From SIG565 sp045590755 (GTDB taxonomy: Bacteria > Bacillota > Clostridia > Oscillospirales > Acutalibacteraceae): a DNA stretch of 64,000 nucleotides. Shown here piece by piece: positions 16,171 through 25,655 of this stretch. The notes beneath the pieces were generated by a model. The model saw only the letters and a list, made by a program, of their open reading frames with translations, was not told the DNA's origin and did not search any database. The first letter of the stretch is position 1. Every line of letters starts with the position of its first letter. The stretch covers positions 1 to 64,000 of the forward strand of contig JAZNRP010000033.1 of assembly GCA_045590755.1 (NCBI GenBank), written 5' to 3'. Both the position numbers and the translations under genes were made by a program.

Positions 16171-19100
16171 TCACGCATCAATTGTGGAAATTGTAAGGGT
16201 TGTTTCTTCTAAAACATCAAGTAAAACCTTTACAGTATCAAGCGCTGTAAAGATGGTAATGTTGTTTTCAGTAGCAATTTTACGGATTTGCTGACCGTCA
16301 CTCTCGGGGTTGCCCGAGTTTATATCTTTGGTATTAAGCACATAGGCAATATGACCTTGACGGAGCGCTTCCTGAATTTCATCACTGCTGTCACTTATTT
16401 TCTTTAATACATGTGTGCGAATACCGTTTTCCTTAAGATATTTTGCGGTGCCCTCTGTTGCTTGAATATTAAAGCCTAAGTTATAGAAGCGGCGAATAAG
16501 CGGTAATGCTTCTGCCTTGTCTCTATCGGCAATTGTGGCGAAAACGGTACCGTAGTTCTGCAAATGCATACCCGAAGCCTGAAGTGCCTTATAGAGTGCA
16601 CGATTCAGTTTGTCGTCATAGCCTATGGCTTCACCTGTAGACTTCATTTCGGGTGAGAGATATGCATCAAGTCCGCGTAATTTATTAAACGAGAACACAG
16701 GCACCTTTACATACCAACGCTTCTTTTCATCTGGGTAGATGCTGAATATACCCTGTTCTTTAAGGCTCTTACCTAAAATTACTTCGGTTGCAATATCAGC
16801 AAGGCTATAGCCGGTAGCCTTTGATAAGAAGGGTACAGTACGGGATGAACGCGGGTTAACTTCGATTATATAGACATCTTCTTTCTCATCCACGATAAAC
16901 TGAATGTTGTAAAGACCGACAATACCTATACCAAGACCCAATTTTTTGGCGTATTGGAGAATTGTGCCCTTAACCTTGTCAGAAATACTGAAGGTCGGGT
17001 ATACGCTTATAGAGTCACCGCTATGAATACCGGTGCGTTCTACAAGCTCCATAATACCCGGGATGAATACATCTCTGCCGTCGCAAATAGCGTCAACTTC
17101 AACTTCTTTACCCTGAATATATTTATCAACAAGTACGGGCTTGTCTTCATCAATTTCAACCGCAGTTTTAAGATAGTGGCGAAGCTGTTCTTCATTTGCT
17201 ACAATCTGCATTGCTCTACCACCCAGAACAAAGCTCGGGCGAACGAGTACGGGGTAGCCAATTTCCTTTGTAGCCGCAATACCGTCTTCAATTTTTGTAA
17301 CGGCTTTACCCTTTGGCTGCGGAATATCTAAGTCACGAAGGATTTTTTCAAAGCTATCGCGGTTTTCAGCACGCTCAATAGCATCACAGTCGGTACCGAT
17401 AATTTTAACTCCGCGCTTCATTAAAGGCTCTGCTAAATTAATTGCGGTCTGACCGCCCAAGGACGCAATAACGCCTTCGGGTTTTTCAAACTCAATAATA
17501 TTCATAACATCTTCGGGAGTTAGTGGTTCAAAATACAGCTTGTCTGCTGTTGTGTAGTCGGTAGAAACGGTTTCGGGGTTATTATTGATAATAATTGCTT
17601 CATAGCCTGAAGCCTTAATGGTCTGTACGGCGTGAACGGTAGAGTAGTCAAACTCTACACCCTGACCGATACGAATAGGACCGGCACCGAGTACCACAAT
17701 CTTCTTTTTGTCGGTAAGGCGTGACGCATTTTCTCCTGTGTAAGAAGAGTAGAAGTAGGGAATATAGGCGTTTGTGTGGCAGGTGTCCACCATTCTGAAT
17801 ACGGGGAACATATTGTTCTGCTTTCTTATATTGTAGACTTCGAGCTCTGTCTTTTTCCACAGTCTGCCTATATATTTATCGCTAAAGCCCATCTTTTTGG
17901 CGCTTAGCAGAATATCGGTATTACCCACATTTTCTTTTAAGGTGTTTTCCATATCAATAATTCTCTTGATTGCTTCAAGGAAAAATGCGGTAATTTTGGT
18001 GATTTCGTGAATTTCTTCTACTGTTGCTCCGCGTGCAATAAGCTCAGCAATAGCAAAGATATTGTCATCCTTGAATTCTTTAATATAGTCAAGCAATTCT
18101 TCCTTGCTCATATTATCGAACTTTGACATATAAAGGTGGTTAGCACCAATTTCAAGTGAGCGTACAGATTTAAGCAAGCATTCTTCAAGATTTGAGCCAA
18201 TACCCATTACTTCGCCCGTTGCCTTCATCTGTGTGCCGAGTGTGTTTGCGGCAGATGTAAATTTATCAAAGGGGAAGCGGGGGAATTTGGCAATTACATA
18301 GTCAAGCTTCGGCTCGAAAGCGGCGGTTGTGTTGGCAATCTGTATGTCTTCGAGCAACATACCGAGTGCGATTTTTGCGGTAACACGCGCAATGGGGTAG
18401 CCACTTGCCTTGGAAGCGAGTGCTGATGAGCGCGAAACTCTGGGGTTAACTTCAATAAGGTAGTATTCGCTTGAATTAGGATTAAGCGCAAACTGTACAT
18501 TACAGCCGCCTTCGATTTTCAGTTCCTTAATAAGCTTAATGGCACTGTCATTAAGCATTTTTTCGTCTTCTTTCGAGAGCGTCATTATAGGCGCTACAAC
18601 CAATGAGTCGCCTGTATGAACACCTACAGGGTCAATGTTTTCCATACCGCATATGGTTATAGCGTGGTCGGATGAGTCACGCATAACTTCAAACTCAATT
18701 TCCTTATAGCCCTTTACGCTTTTTTCAATAAGCACCTGATGAACGGGGGAAAGCTTGAAGGCATTAAGGCCTATTTCTATAAGCTCTTCTTCGTTTTCTG
18801 CAAAGCCGCCACCGGTACCACCGAGTGTAAAGGCGGGACGAAGCACTACAGGGTAGCCGATTTTCTTAGCCGCCGCCTTTGCTTCATCAAGAGAGTAGGT
18901 GATTTCTGACGGAATAGTAGGCTCACCGATAGATTGGCAAAGCTCTTTGAAAAGTTCGCGGTCTTCTGCGCGTTCAATACTTTCACTGCTGGTTCCAAGA
19001 AGCTCTACGCCGCATTCCTTTAATATACCCTTCTTTTCAAGCTGCATTGCGATATTAAGGCCTGTCTGACCGCCGATACCTGGAACAATGGCATCGGGAC

Positions 19101-19344
19101 GCTCATAGCGGAGAATTTTGGCAATATATTCAAGAGTCAGCGGCTCCATATACACCTTATCTGCAATAGTTGTATCGGTCATAATAGTAGCAGGGTTGGA
19201 GTTGCAAAGTACAACCTCGTAGCCTTCTTCCTTAAGCGCTAAGCAGGCTTGTGTACCGGCATAGTCAAATTCTGCCGCCTGACCTATAACAATAGGACCT
19301 GAGCCTATAATTAATACCTTTTTAATGTCTGTTCTCTTTGCCAT
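16171..19344 (-). CDS. carB: Carbamoyl-phosphate synthase large subunit
   Basis: Makes carbamoyl phosphate from bicarbonate, ATP and ammonia. At 1057 aa it is full length with two ATP-grasp halves; each begins with a GSGPI/GAGPIRIGQ-type nucleotide motif (KKVLIIGSGPIVIGQAAEFD and KIVVLGAGPIRIGQGVEFD). A C-terminal allosteric domain follows. The glutaminase subunit carA, usually the adjacent gene, is absent from this operon and from the whole window, so either carA lies elsewhere or free ammonia is used. Confidence 0.96.
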   Translation of the reverse strand: MAKRTDIKKVLIIGSGPIVIGQAAEFDYAGTQACLALKEEGYEVVLCNSNPATIMTDTTIADKVYMEPLTLEYIAKILRYERPDAIVPGIGGQTGLNIAMQLEKKGILKECGVELLGTSSESIERAEDRELFKELCQSIGEPTIPSEITYSLDEAKAAAKKIGYPVVLRPAFTLGGTGGGFAENEEELIEIGLNAFKLSPVHQVLIEKSVKGYKEIEFEVMRDSSDHAITICGMENIDPVGVHTGDSLVVAPIMTLSKEDEKMLNDSAIKLIKELKIEGGCNVQFALNPNSSEYYLIEVNPRVSRSSALASKASGYPIARVTAKIALGMLLEDIQIANTTAAFEPKLDYVIAKFPRFPFDKFTSAANTLGTQMKATGEVMGIGSNLEECLLKSVRSLEIGANHLYMSKFDNMSKEELLDYIKEFKDDNIFAIAELIARGATVEEIHEITKITAFFLEAIKRIIDMENTLKENVGNTDILLSAKKMGFSDKYIGRLWKKTELEVYNIRKQNNMFPVFRMVDTCHTNAYIPYFYSSYTGENASRLTDKKKIVVLGAGPIRIGQGVEFDYSTVHAVQTIKASGYEAIIINNNPETVSTDYTTADKLYFEPLTPEDVMNIIEFEKPEGVIASLGGQTAINLAEPLMKRGVKIIGTDCDAIERAENRDSFEKILRDLDIPQPKGKAVTKIEDGIAATKEIGYPVLVRPSFVLGGRAMQIVANEEQLRHYLKTAVEIDEDKPVLVDKYIQGKEVEVDAICDGRDVFIPGIMELVERTGIHSGDSISVYPTFSISDKVKGTILQYAKKLGLGIGIVGLYNIQFIVDEKEDVYIIEVNPRSSRTVPFLSKATGYSLADIATEVILGKSLKEQGIFSIYPDEKKRWYVKVPVFSFNKLRGLDAYLSPEMKSTGEAIGYDDKLNRALYKALQASGMHLQNYGTVFATIADRDKAEALPLIRRFYNLGFNIQATEGTAKYLKENGIRTHVLKKISDSSDEIQEALRQGHIAYVLNTKDINSGNPESDGQQIRKIATENNITIFTALDTVKVLLDVLEETTLTISTIDA

Positions 19345-19347
19345 AAT

Positions 19348-20565
19348 TTATTCCTCCATAAATACTTTTTGTCCGTTATATACTGTAAGATGACATTTAC
19401 CGAATAACTTATCATCCTTAAATGGTGTTGCTTTGCCGAGCGATAAAAACCCATCGGGGTTTACGGTAATTTCTTTTTCCAAATCCCACACCGTGAAATC
19501 GTTACCAAGCGGTATACCAAATCTGTGTCGTGGGGCTGTTACCATTAATTCTATAAGCCTGTCCATTGTTATAATATCCGTTTTAACTAAATGCGTATAC
19601 ATTACGGGAAAAGCGGTTTCAAGACCTACTATGCCGAATGCGCTACTTGCTAATCCCTTGGATTTTTCTTCCTTTGAATGCGGAGCATGGTCGGTTGCAA
19701 GCATATCAATTGTGCCATCCTTTATACCCTCAATCAGCGCTAAGCGGTCATCGGGGGAGCGCAGGGGCGGATTCATTTTAAACCGTCCGTCTTCTTGCAA
19801 ATTAGTATCATCAAGCACAAGATAGTGGGGTGCAGTCTCACAGGTTACATTAACACCGTCTTTCTTTGCTTGCCTTATTATTTCTACACTTTCCTTTGTA
19901 GATATATGGCAAACATGGTAGGCACACCCAATTTCCTTTGCAAGCTCCAAGTCGCGTTTTATGGGGCCCCATTCACTTTCACTGCATATACCTTTGTGGT
20001 TATGCGCTTTTGCATACTCGCCGTCGTGAATGTAGCCGCCACGAAGCAGTGAATTATCTTCACAGTGGGCAACTATTATTTTGTTTAATTTTTTTGCCGT
20101 TTTCATAGCCTGTCGCATAAGGTCTATACTTTGCACACCGCGACCGTCATCAGAAAAGGCAACCACAGTATTTTTAATTTCTTCCATTTGTGACAGCTCT
20201 TCACCATTCTCGCCTACAGTTATTGAGCCGTAGGGTAATATGTTTATGGGAGCCGCTTTTATTAAATCGGTCTGTAATTTGAGATGCTCGGAGTTATCGG
20301 GCACGGGGTTTAGGTTTGGCATTGTACAAACGGCGGTAAAGCCACCGTGAGCCGCCGCTAAAGAACCCGACAAAACAGTTTCTTTATATGAAAAACCCGG
20401 TTCGCGAAAATGCACATGCACATCGCAAAAACCGGGAAAAACAGTATATTTTGGGGAATTGAATTTGGAAAATAAATCATCAGACAACAAACAAGCTGCC
20501 ACCGAATTTTCAAATGCTTTATCGGTGGAAGGTGAGTATACAGTTGCTAATAATTTGCTTTGCAT
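19348..20565 (-). CDS. pyrC: Dihydroorotase
   Basis: Zinc amidohydrolase cyclising carbamoyl-aspartate to dihydroorotate. It is 405 aa, with the metal motif DVHVHFREPG, VAHCEDNSL, HVCHIST and the late TDHAPHS metal site. This matches class I dihydroorotases with a separate active enzyme. The start at 20565 is set by AAAGGGAA 5 nt upstream. It is the first gene of the pyr operon and immediately follows the attenuator. Confidence 0.94.
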   Translation of the reverse strand: MQSKLLATVYSPSTDKAFENSVAACLLSDDLFSKFNSPKYTVFPGFCDVHVHFREPGFSYKETVLSGSLAAAHGGFTAVCTMPNLNPVPDNSEHLKLQTDLIKAAPINILPYGSITVGENGEELSQMEEIKNTVVAFSDDGRGVQSIDLMRQAMKTAKKLNKIIVAHCEDNSLLRGGYIHDGEYAKAHNHKGICSESEWGPIKRDLELAKEIGCAYHVCHISTKESVEIIRQAKKDGVNVTCETAPHYLVLDDTNLQEDGRFKMNPPLRSPDDRLALIEGIKDGTIDMLATDHAPHSKEEKSKGLASSAFGIVGLETAFPVMYTHLVKTDIITMDRLIELMVTAPRHRFGIPLGNDFTVWDLEKEITVNPDGFLSLGKATPFKDDKLFGKCHLTVYNGQKVFMEE

Positions 20566-20590
20566 AATAATTCCCTTTCTGTACAAAAAT

Positions 20591-20620
20591 ATAACAAAAA
20601 CCTTGCTTTTCAGCAAGGTT
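20591..20620 (-). terminator. Attenuator terminator before pyrC
   Basis: On the minus strand AACCTTGCT-GAAA-AGCAAGGTT folds into a 9-bp stem followed by a T-rich run. Its 5' arm can alternatively pair with CGGCAAGATTGAACAG upstream (about 20668-20682), giving an antiterminator. That is the normal logic of pyr attenuation. Confidence 0.85.
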
Positions 20621-20671
20621 GAGCAGGGTAAAACAGGCAGTCATAAAAAACTGCAATTTATGTTACTGTTC

Positions 20672-20706
20672 AATCTTGCCGATATCTCTGTATCGTCTTA
20701 AAGATT
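20672..20706 (-). promoter_or_regulatory. PyrR-type binding loop in the pyr leader
   Basis: Minus-strand order is AATCTT, internal bulge TAAGA, CGATA, hexaloop CAGAGA, TATCG, GC, AAGATT. This reproduces the known PyrR anti-antiterminator: lower stem, purine-rich internal loop, upper stem, CNGNGA terminal hexaloop. UMP-bound PyrR would stabilise it, sequester the antiterminator strand and promote termination. No pyrR gene is in the window. Confidence 0.8.
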
Positions 20707-20716
20707 CATCCCGATT

Positions 20717-20745
20717 ATTCTACCACAAAACATTGCCTTTGTCAA
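20717..20745 (-). promoter_or_regulatory. Promoter of the pyrimidine operon
   Basis: Minus-strand TTGACA (20740-20745), 17-nt spacer, TAGAAT (20717-20722). The remaining bases up to the divergent pfl promoter (20746-20849) are AT-rich and show no gene. Confidence 0.85.
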
Positions 20746-20849
20746 TCATAGTGTTGCTATTTTTTACAAAAAAATCATATTTTAAAAACAGGTTTTCAAA
20801 AAGTACTATATATAGTAAAATATTACTTAAAATTTTTATATATAAATAA

Positions 20850-20878
20850 TTGACCGAGCGGGTTTTATAGTGTATAAT
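20850..20878 (+). promoter_or_regulatory. Promoter of the pfl operon
   Basis: TTGACC (20850-20855), 17-nt spacer, TATAAT (20873-20878), about 33 bp before the pflB ATG. The SD AAGGGG lies between. Confidence 0.8.
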
Positions 20879-20910
20879 GTTTAGTAAGATTTTATAAGGG
20901 GTAATATTTG

Positions 20911-23013
20911 ATGCGCTACAGTTTTGACGGTTGGCAGGGCTTTGAAGACGGCACCTGGACCAAGGAAATTAATGTAAGAAGCTTCTTAAAGCACAATCAT
21001 GTACCGTATGATGGGGATGAAAGCTTTTTAGAAACACCTACTGAAGATACAATAAAGCTTTGGGAAGAAGTAATGGAGCTTTTCAAAAGGGAAAGAGATG
21101 CCGGTGGAGTTCTCGATATGGACACCAAGGTTATTTCTACTATTGTATCGCATGATGCAGGGTATATAGATAAAAACAGAGAAAAAATAGTCGGTCTTCA
21201 GACGGACAAGCCGCTTAAAAGAGCGTTAATGCCCTACGGCGGAATCCGTATGGCAGAAAAGGCCTGTAAGGACAACGGCTATGAGCTGGATGCGGATGTT
21301 AAGGAATTTTTCACAACCCACCGCAAGACGCACAATGCAGGTGTTTTTGATGCCTATACACCCGAAATGCGCAACTGTCGCTCAAGCCATATTATAACGG
21401 GACTTCCTGATGCATACGGACGCGGCAGAATTATCGGCGACTACCGCCGTGTAGCGCTATATGGTGTTGACCGCCTGATAGAAGACAAGGAAGCACAAAA
21501 GGAAACCAAGCAGTCGGCTATGTATGCCGAAATTATTCGTGACCGAGAAGAGCTTTCCGAGCAGATTCGCGCTTTACACGATTTAAAGACTATGGCGGCA
21601 AAGTACGGCTTTGATATTTCCTTACCTGCTAAAGATACTAAAGAAGCAATACAGTGGTTGTATTTCGGTTATTTGGCCGCAGTAAAGGAACAGAACGGAG
21701 CGGCTATGTCACTTGGTCGTACATCTACATTCTTGGATGTATATGCAAGGCGTGACCTTGAAAACGGCACCTACACCGAAAAGGAAATTCAGGAAATGGT
21801 AGACCATTTCATAATGAAGCTGCGTCTTATCAAGTTTGCAAGAACACCTGAGTATAATGCGCTGTTTTCGGGCGACCCGCAATGGGTTACCGAATCAATC
21901 GGCGGTGTTTCAATTTACGGTACACATCTTGTTACAAAAATGTCTTACCGCTATTTGCACACATTAAAGAATTTAGGTCCCGCACCTGAGCCGAATTTGA
22001 CTGTTCTTTGGTCGGTTAATTTACCGATGAATTTCAAACGCTACTGCGCTAAAATGTCAATTGAAACTTCATCCGTTCAGTATGAGAATGACGATTTAAT
22101 GCGCTTTACACACGGCGACGACTATGCAATTGCTTGTTGTGTATCTTCGATGAAGCTCGGCAAGGAAATGCAGTTCTTCGGCGCCCGTGCCAACCTTGCA
22201 AAGTGCTTGCTTTATGCAATCAACGGCGGTAGGGATGAAATTACGGGCAAACAGATTGCACCTGAATACAGAGCAATAACAAGTAAATATCTTGATTATG
22301 ATGAAGTTATGGCAAGATATGATGAAATGATGGAATGGTTGGCAAAGGTATATGTCAACACACTTAACATCATTCACTATATGCATGATAAATACTGCTA
22401 CGAAAAAATACAGATGGCGCTTCACGATAAGGAAGTAACACGCTGGTTTGCAACGGGTATTGCGGGACTGTCGGTTGTTGCTGACTCACTGTCAGCCATT
22501 AAGTACGCCAAGGTAAAGGTAATCCGTGATGAAACGGGATTGGCGGTTGACTATGAAGTAGAAGGCGACTTCCCGAAATACGGTAACGATGACGATAGAG
22601 TGGACAATATTGCATACAATATAGTTCACAGATTTATGGAGCATATTCGCAAGAACCACACCTACAGAAACGGAATACCTACAACATCAATTCTTACAAT
22701 CACATCAAATGTTGTTTACGGCAAGAATACCGGCTCAACACCCGATGGTCGTAAGCGCGGCGAAGCGTTTGCTCCGGGCGCCAACCCAATGCACAACCGC
22801 GATACCAACGGTGCGGTAGCATCCTTAGCTTCGGTTGCAAAGCTGCCCTTCTTGGATGCACAGGACGGTATTTCAAATACATTCTCCATAATTCCGGGGG
22901 CTCTCGGTAAGGAAGACAGTGTTTTTGTAGGCGACATTAATGTTGAACTGGATTGCAGTAATGGCGCTTGCGGCACACCCACACTTTTTGAAGGATTAGA
23001 CGATAAGGAGTAA
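20911..23013 (+). CDS. pflB: Pyruvate formate-lyase large subunit without glycyl-radical domain
   Basis: Cleaves pyruvate with CoA to acetyl-CoA and formate in the cytosol. The 700-aa protein has the PFL barrel with the catalytic Cys409-Cys410 pair in AIACCVSS and ends shortly after ISNTFSIIPGALGK. Ordinary PFL continues to a glycyl-radical segment; here about 30 unrelated residues follow and a stop. The radical segment is encoded by the next gene in another frame with its own SD (AAGGAG) and ATG. ATG 20911 is preferred to the TTG one codon earlier. The catalytic half looks fully conserved, so a two-subunit enzyme is more likely than a broken gene. Confidence 0.92.
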   Translation: MRYSFDGWQGFEDGTWTKEINVRSFLKHNHVPYDGDESFLETPTEDTIKLWEEVMELFKRERDAGGVLDMDTKVISTIVSHDAGYIDKNREKIVGLQTDKPLKRALMPYGGIRMAEKACKDNGYELDADVKEFFTTHRKTHNAGVFDAYTPEMRNCRSSHIITGLPDAYGRGRIIGDYRRVALYGVDRLIEDKEAQKETKQSAMYAEIIRDREELSEQIRALHDLKTMAAKYGFDISLPAKDTKEAIQWLYFGYLAAVKEQNGAAMSLGRTSTFLDVYARRDLENGTYTEKEIQEMVDHFIMKLRLIKFARTPEYNALFSGDPQWVTESIGGVSIYGTHLVTKMSYRYLHTLKNLGPAPEPNLTVLWSVNLPMNFKRYCAKMSIETSSVQYENDDLMRFTHGDDYAIACCVSSMKLGKEMQFFGARANLAKCLLYAINGGRDEITGKQIAPEYRAITSKYLDYDEVMARYDEMMEWLAKVYVNTLNIIHYMHDKYCYEKIQMALHDKEVTRWFATGIAGLSVVADSLSAIKYAKVKVIRDETGLAVDYEVEGDFPKYGNDDDRVDNIAYNIVHRFMEHIRKNHTYRNGIPTTSILTITSNVVYGKNTGSTPDGRKRGEAFAPGANPMHNRDTNGAVASLASVAKLPFLDAQDGISNTFSIIPGALGKEDSVFVGDINVELDCSNGACGTPTLFEGLDDKE

Positions 23014-23017
23014 ATTT

Positions 23018-23260
23018 ATGTCGGCAAACGATAAACAGATAGATAATTTAGTAACATTACTTGACGGTTATGTGAAAAAGGGCGGACATCACTTAAATGT
23101 AAATGTTTTCACAAAGGAAACATTGCTTGACGCTCAGGCACATCCCGAAAGATACCCACAGCTGACCGTTCGTGTCAGCGGCTACGCAGTAAACTTTATA
23201 AAGCTTACCAAAGAGCAACAGGATGAAGTAATTTCCCGTACCTTCCACGAGAACATCTAA
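23018..23260 (+). CDS. grcA: Stand-alone glycyl-radical protein (GrcA/YfiD-like), PFL small subunit
   Basis: An 80-aa protein equal to the C-terminal end of pyruvate formate-lyase: LVTLLDGYVKKGGHHLNVNV, PQLTVRVSGYAVNF with the radical glycine at Gly55, and EQQDEVISRTFHE. In E. coli a similar free protein (YfiD/GrcA) replaces the damaged C-terminus of PFL. Here the main subunit lacks that segment altogether, so this protein should be an obligate partner. It begins 4 nt after the pflB stop with a consensus SD, and its stop is next to the pflA start. Confidence 0.88.
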   Translation: MSANDKQIDNLVTLLDGYVKKGGHHLNVNVFTKETLLDAQAHPERYPQLTVRVSGYAVNFIKLTKEQQDEVISRTFHENI

Positions 23261-23261
23261 A

Positions 23262-24002
23262 ATGTTAGGACGGGTACATTCAATCGAAAGCTTCGGTACG
23301 GTTGACGGACCGGGCGTTCGGTTGGTTGTATTTTTACAGGGTTGTCCGCTAAGGTGTATATACTGCCATAATCCTGACACCTGGGATTTATCGGGCGGTA
23401 GCGATATGTCGGCGGATGAAATAATATCGCTGTATTTAAAAAGGCAGGAGTTTTACTCGGGCGGTATAACCGTTACGGGCGGTGAGCCGCTATTACAGAT
23501 TGACTTTGTAACAGAGCTTTTTAAAAAGGCGAGAGAAAAGGGTATACACACCTGTATTGATACTTCGGGTATTACATTTAACAATAAAAGCACCGAAAAA
23601 ATTGATAAGCTTTTACAGTATACCGATTTAGTTTTACTTGATATTAAGCATATAGATAATGAAGCGCATAAACGCCTTACGGGAAGTCCTAACACAAATA
23701 TACTTGAATTTGCAGAGTATATTGATAAAAAGGGGACGGACTTCTGGGTAAGACATGTTGTAGTAGAAGGCTACACAGATAACGATGCTGACCTTTATAG
23801 GCTGGGCGAATTTTTAGGAAAATTCAAACACCTAAAAGCGCTGGATGTATTGCCTTTTCATAATTTAGGAAAGACAAAATACGAAAATTTAGGACTCTAC
23901 TACAAGCTTCGCGATATGCCACCAATATCAAGCGATAAAGCGGTAGCTGCAAAGGTGCATATATTAAAAGGAATAAAAAGTATAAGAAAAGGGGTTAAAT
24001 AA
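23262..24002 (+). CDS. pflA: Pyruvate formate-lyase activating enzyme (radical SAM)
   Basis: Uses SAM and a [4Fe-4S] cluster to generate the glycyl radical on PFL, here presumably on Gly55 of the neighbouring small protein. The 246-aa protein has CPLRCIYCHNPDTW (CX3CX2C) near residue 28, the GGEPLLQ SAM-binding motif, and DTSG. It directly follows grcA and overlaps the symporter start by one base, so all four genes appear to be one operon. Confidence 0.94.
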   Translation: MLGRVHSIESFGTVDGPGVRLVVFLQGCPLRCIYCHNPDTWDLSGGSDMSADEIISLYLKRQEFYSGGITVTGGEPLLQIDFVTELFKKAREKGIHTCIDTSGITFNNKSTEKIDKLLQYTDLVLLDIKHIDNEAHKRLTGSPNTNILEFAEYIDKKGTDFWVRHVVVEGYTDNDADLYRLGEFLGKFKHLKALDVLPFHNLGKTKYENLGLYYKLRDMPPISSDKAVAAKVHILKGIKSIRKGVK

Positions 24003-25564
24003 TGGGTAACCAAACTTTACAGATACTTATTGCTATGATAGCTTATATGGCTATAGTAATTGCAATAGGTGTTATATTTGCAAAAAGGGCAAATAAAAAT
24101 TCAGAAAACTACTTTTTAGGCGGCCGTACACTCGGACCTTGGGTTACTGCAATGAGCGCCGAAGCATCCGATATGAGTGGATGGCTCTTAATGGAACTTC
24201 CCGGTGTTGCTTACTGGTGTGGCTTAGCCGATGCGGCGTGGACTGCAATAGGTCTTGCAGTAGGTACATATTTTAACTGGCTTATAGTTTCCAAAAGACT
24301 TCGCCGCTACAGTGTAGTTGCTAATAACTCAATAACCTTGCCGGAATTTTTCTCTAACCGTTTCAGAGAAAATAAAAAGGTTATTATGACTATTGCGGCT
24401 TTGTTTATTCTCGTATTCTTTACAGTTTACGCTTCGAGCTGTTTTGTTACCTGCGGTAAACTTTTCTCTGCACTTTTTGGAACACCCTATATCGCAATGA
24501 TGCTTGTAGGTGCGTTGTTTGTGCTTATTTACACAATACTTGGCGGATTTTTGGCCGAAAGCGCATCCGACTTTATGCAAGCGATTGTAATGATTATTGC
24601 CTTAACCGTTATTGTGGCTATAAGCACAGTAAAGGCGGGCGGCATAAACGCCGTTATCGAAAATGCAAGAGAAATCCCCGGCTTCCTTGAGTTCTTCGGT
24701 CTTGCAACACCCGTAGTAGAAGACGGTGTGCAAACGGTTGCAAACGGCAAACCTGTGTTTGGTGACGCCGCACCTTACGGTGTTCTCTCGGTATTCTCTA
24801 TGATGGCTTGGGGCCTTGGTTACTTCGGTATGCCGCAGGTACTCCTTCGATTTATGGCAATCCGCAAGGAAAAGGAACTTAAAATGTCAAGAAGAATTGC
24901 TATGGTATGGGTTATAATTTCCCTGGCGGTTGCAGTATTTATCGGTATTGTAGGTCGTCAGTTATTCCCGACAGTACACCTTACAAAGTCGGGCGCGGAA
25001 AATATATTTATAACACTTTCCACTTCCTTCTTACCGCCGATTTTAGCAGGCTTTGTTATGGCAGGTATTCTGGCGGCTACAATTAGCTCGTCCGACTCTT
25101 ACTTGCTTATTGCGGCGTCCGCACTCGCTAAAAACATTTATCAGGGTATAATAAAGAAGGATGCTACCGATAAACAGGTAATGACAGTAACAAGAATTAC
25201 TCTACTCAGTATTGCGGCTATTGCGGCAATTATAGCGCTTGATGAAGACAGCGTAATTTTCTCAATAGTATCATTCGCTTGGGCAGGCTTTGGCGCTACC
25301 TTTGGTCCGTTAATGATTTTCTCACTTTTCTGGAAACGCATTACAAGGGCAGGCGCTATTGCGGGTATGGTATCGGGCGCAGGTATGGTATTCCTTTGGA
25401 AACTGGTTATCGCTTCTCTCGGCGGCGTATTCGCAATATACGAATTACTTCCCGCATTTATCTTCTCAAGCATTTGTATTATAGTGGTATCGCTTCTCAC
25501 TAAAAAGCCATCCAGTGAAATTGAAGCAGATTTTGAAGCGGCAAAACAGCCGTTAGCAGAATAA
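24002..25564 (+). CDS. putP: Sodium/solute symporter, PutP (proline) type
   Basis: Secondary transporter of the SSS family, about 13 membrane helices over 520 aa. The segment YFLGGRTLGPWVTAMSAEASDMSGWLLMELPG is typical of PutP sodium/proline symporters, as is the later AGILAATISSSDSYLL. The start overlaps the pflA stop (TAATG), an unusual partner for a PFL operon. Proline is the likely substrate from family resemblance, but it could be another small carboxylate or amino acid. Confidence 0.85.
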   Translation: MGNQTLQILIAMIAYMAIVIAIGVIFAKRANKNSENYFLGGRTLGPWVTAMSAEASDMSGWLLMELPGVAYWCGLADAAWTAIGLAVGTYFNWLIVSKRLRRYSVVANNSITLPEFFSNRFRENKKVIMTIAALFILVFFTVYASSCFVTCGKLFSALFGTPYIAMMLVGALFVLIYTILGGFLAESASDFMQAIVMIIALTVIVAISTVKAGGINAVIENAREIPGFLEFFGLATPVVEDGVQTVANGKPVFGDAAPYGVLSVFSMMAWGLGYFGMPQVLLRFMAIRKEKELKMSRRIAMVWVIISLAVAVFIGIVGRQLFPTVHLTKSGAENIFITLSTSFLPPILAGFVMAGILAATISSSDSYLLIAASALAKNIYQGIIKKDATDKQVMTVTRITLLSIAAIAAIIALDEDSVIFSIVSFAWAGFGATFGPLMIFSLFWKRITRAGAIAGMVSGAGMVFLWKLVIASLGGVFAIYELLPAFIFSSICIIVVSLLTKKPSSEIEADFEAAKQPLAE

Positions 25565-25579
25565 TATAAATAATTAATT

Positions 25580-25612
25580 AAGAGCCGATAGGTAAATCCT
25601 ATCGGCTCTTTT
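25580..25612 (+). terminator. Terminator of the pfl-putP operon
   Basis: A 13-bp stem AAGAGCCGATAGG / CCTATCGGCTCTT (25580-25592 and 25598-25610) is followed by TTG. A-rich flanks on the other side would let it also serve the convergent ATPase gene. Confidence 0.8.
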
Positions 25613-25615
25613 GTT

Positions 25616-25650
25616 ATGACGGAACGGCACACCGGTCGTTCCCTACGGTG
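25616..25650 (-). repeat. Short REP-like palindrome
   Basis: On the minus strand it reads CACCGTAGGGAACG-ACCGGTGTGC-CGTTCC. Its GC-rich, self-complementary form (ggaacg/cgttcc) differs from the AT-rich surroundings. It resembles short extragenic palindromes scattered in clostridial genomes; no second copy was noticed in this window. Confidence 0.35.
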
Positions 25651-25655
25651 TTTAA

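Noticed and set aside
22990..23030. Frameshift or sequencing error joining pflB and the small glycyl-radical frame
   Set aside because: The large frame ends with an added tail of about 30 residues, and the small gene has its own consensus SD and ATG and extra N-terminal residues. One indel would not restore a normal PFL.
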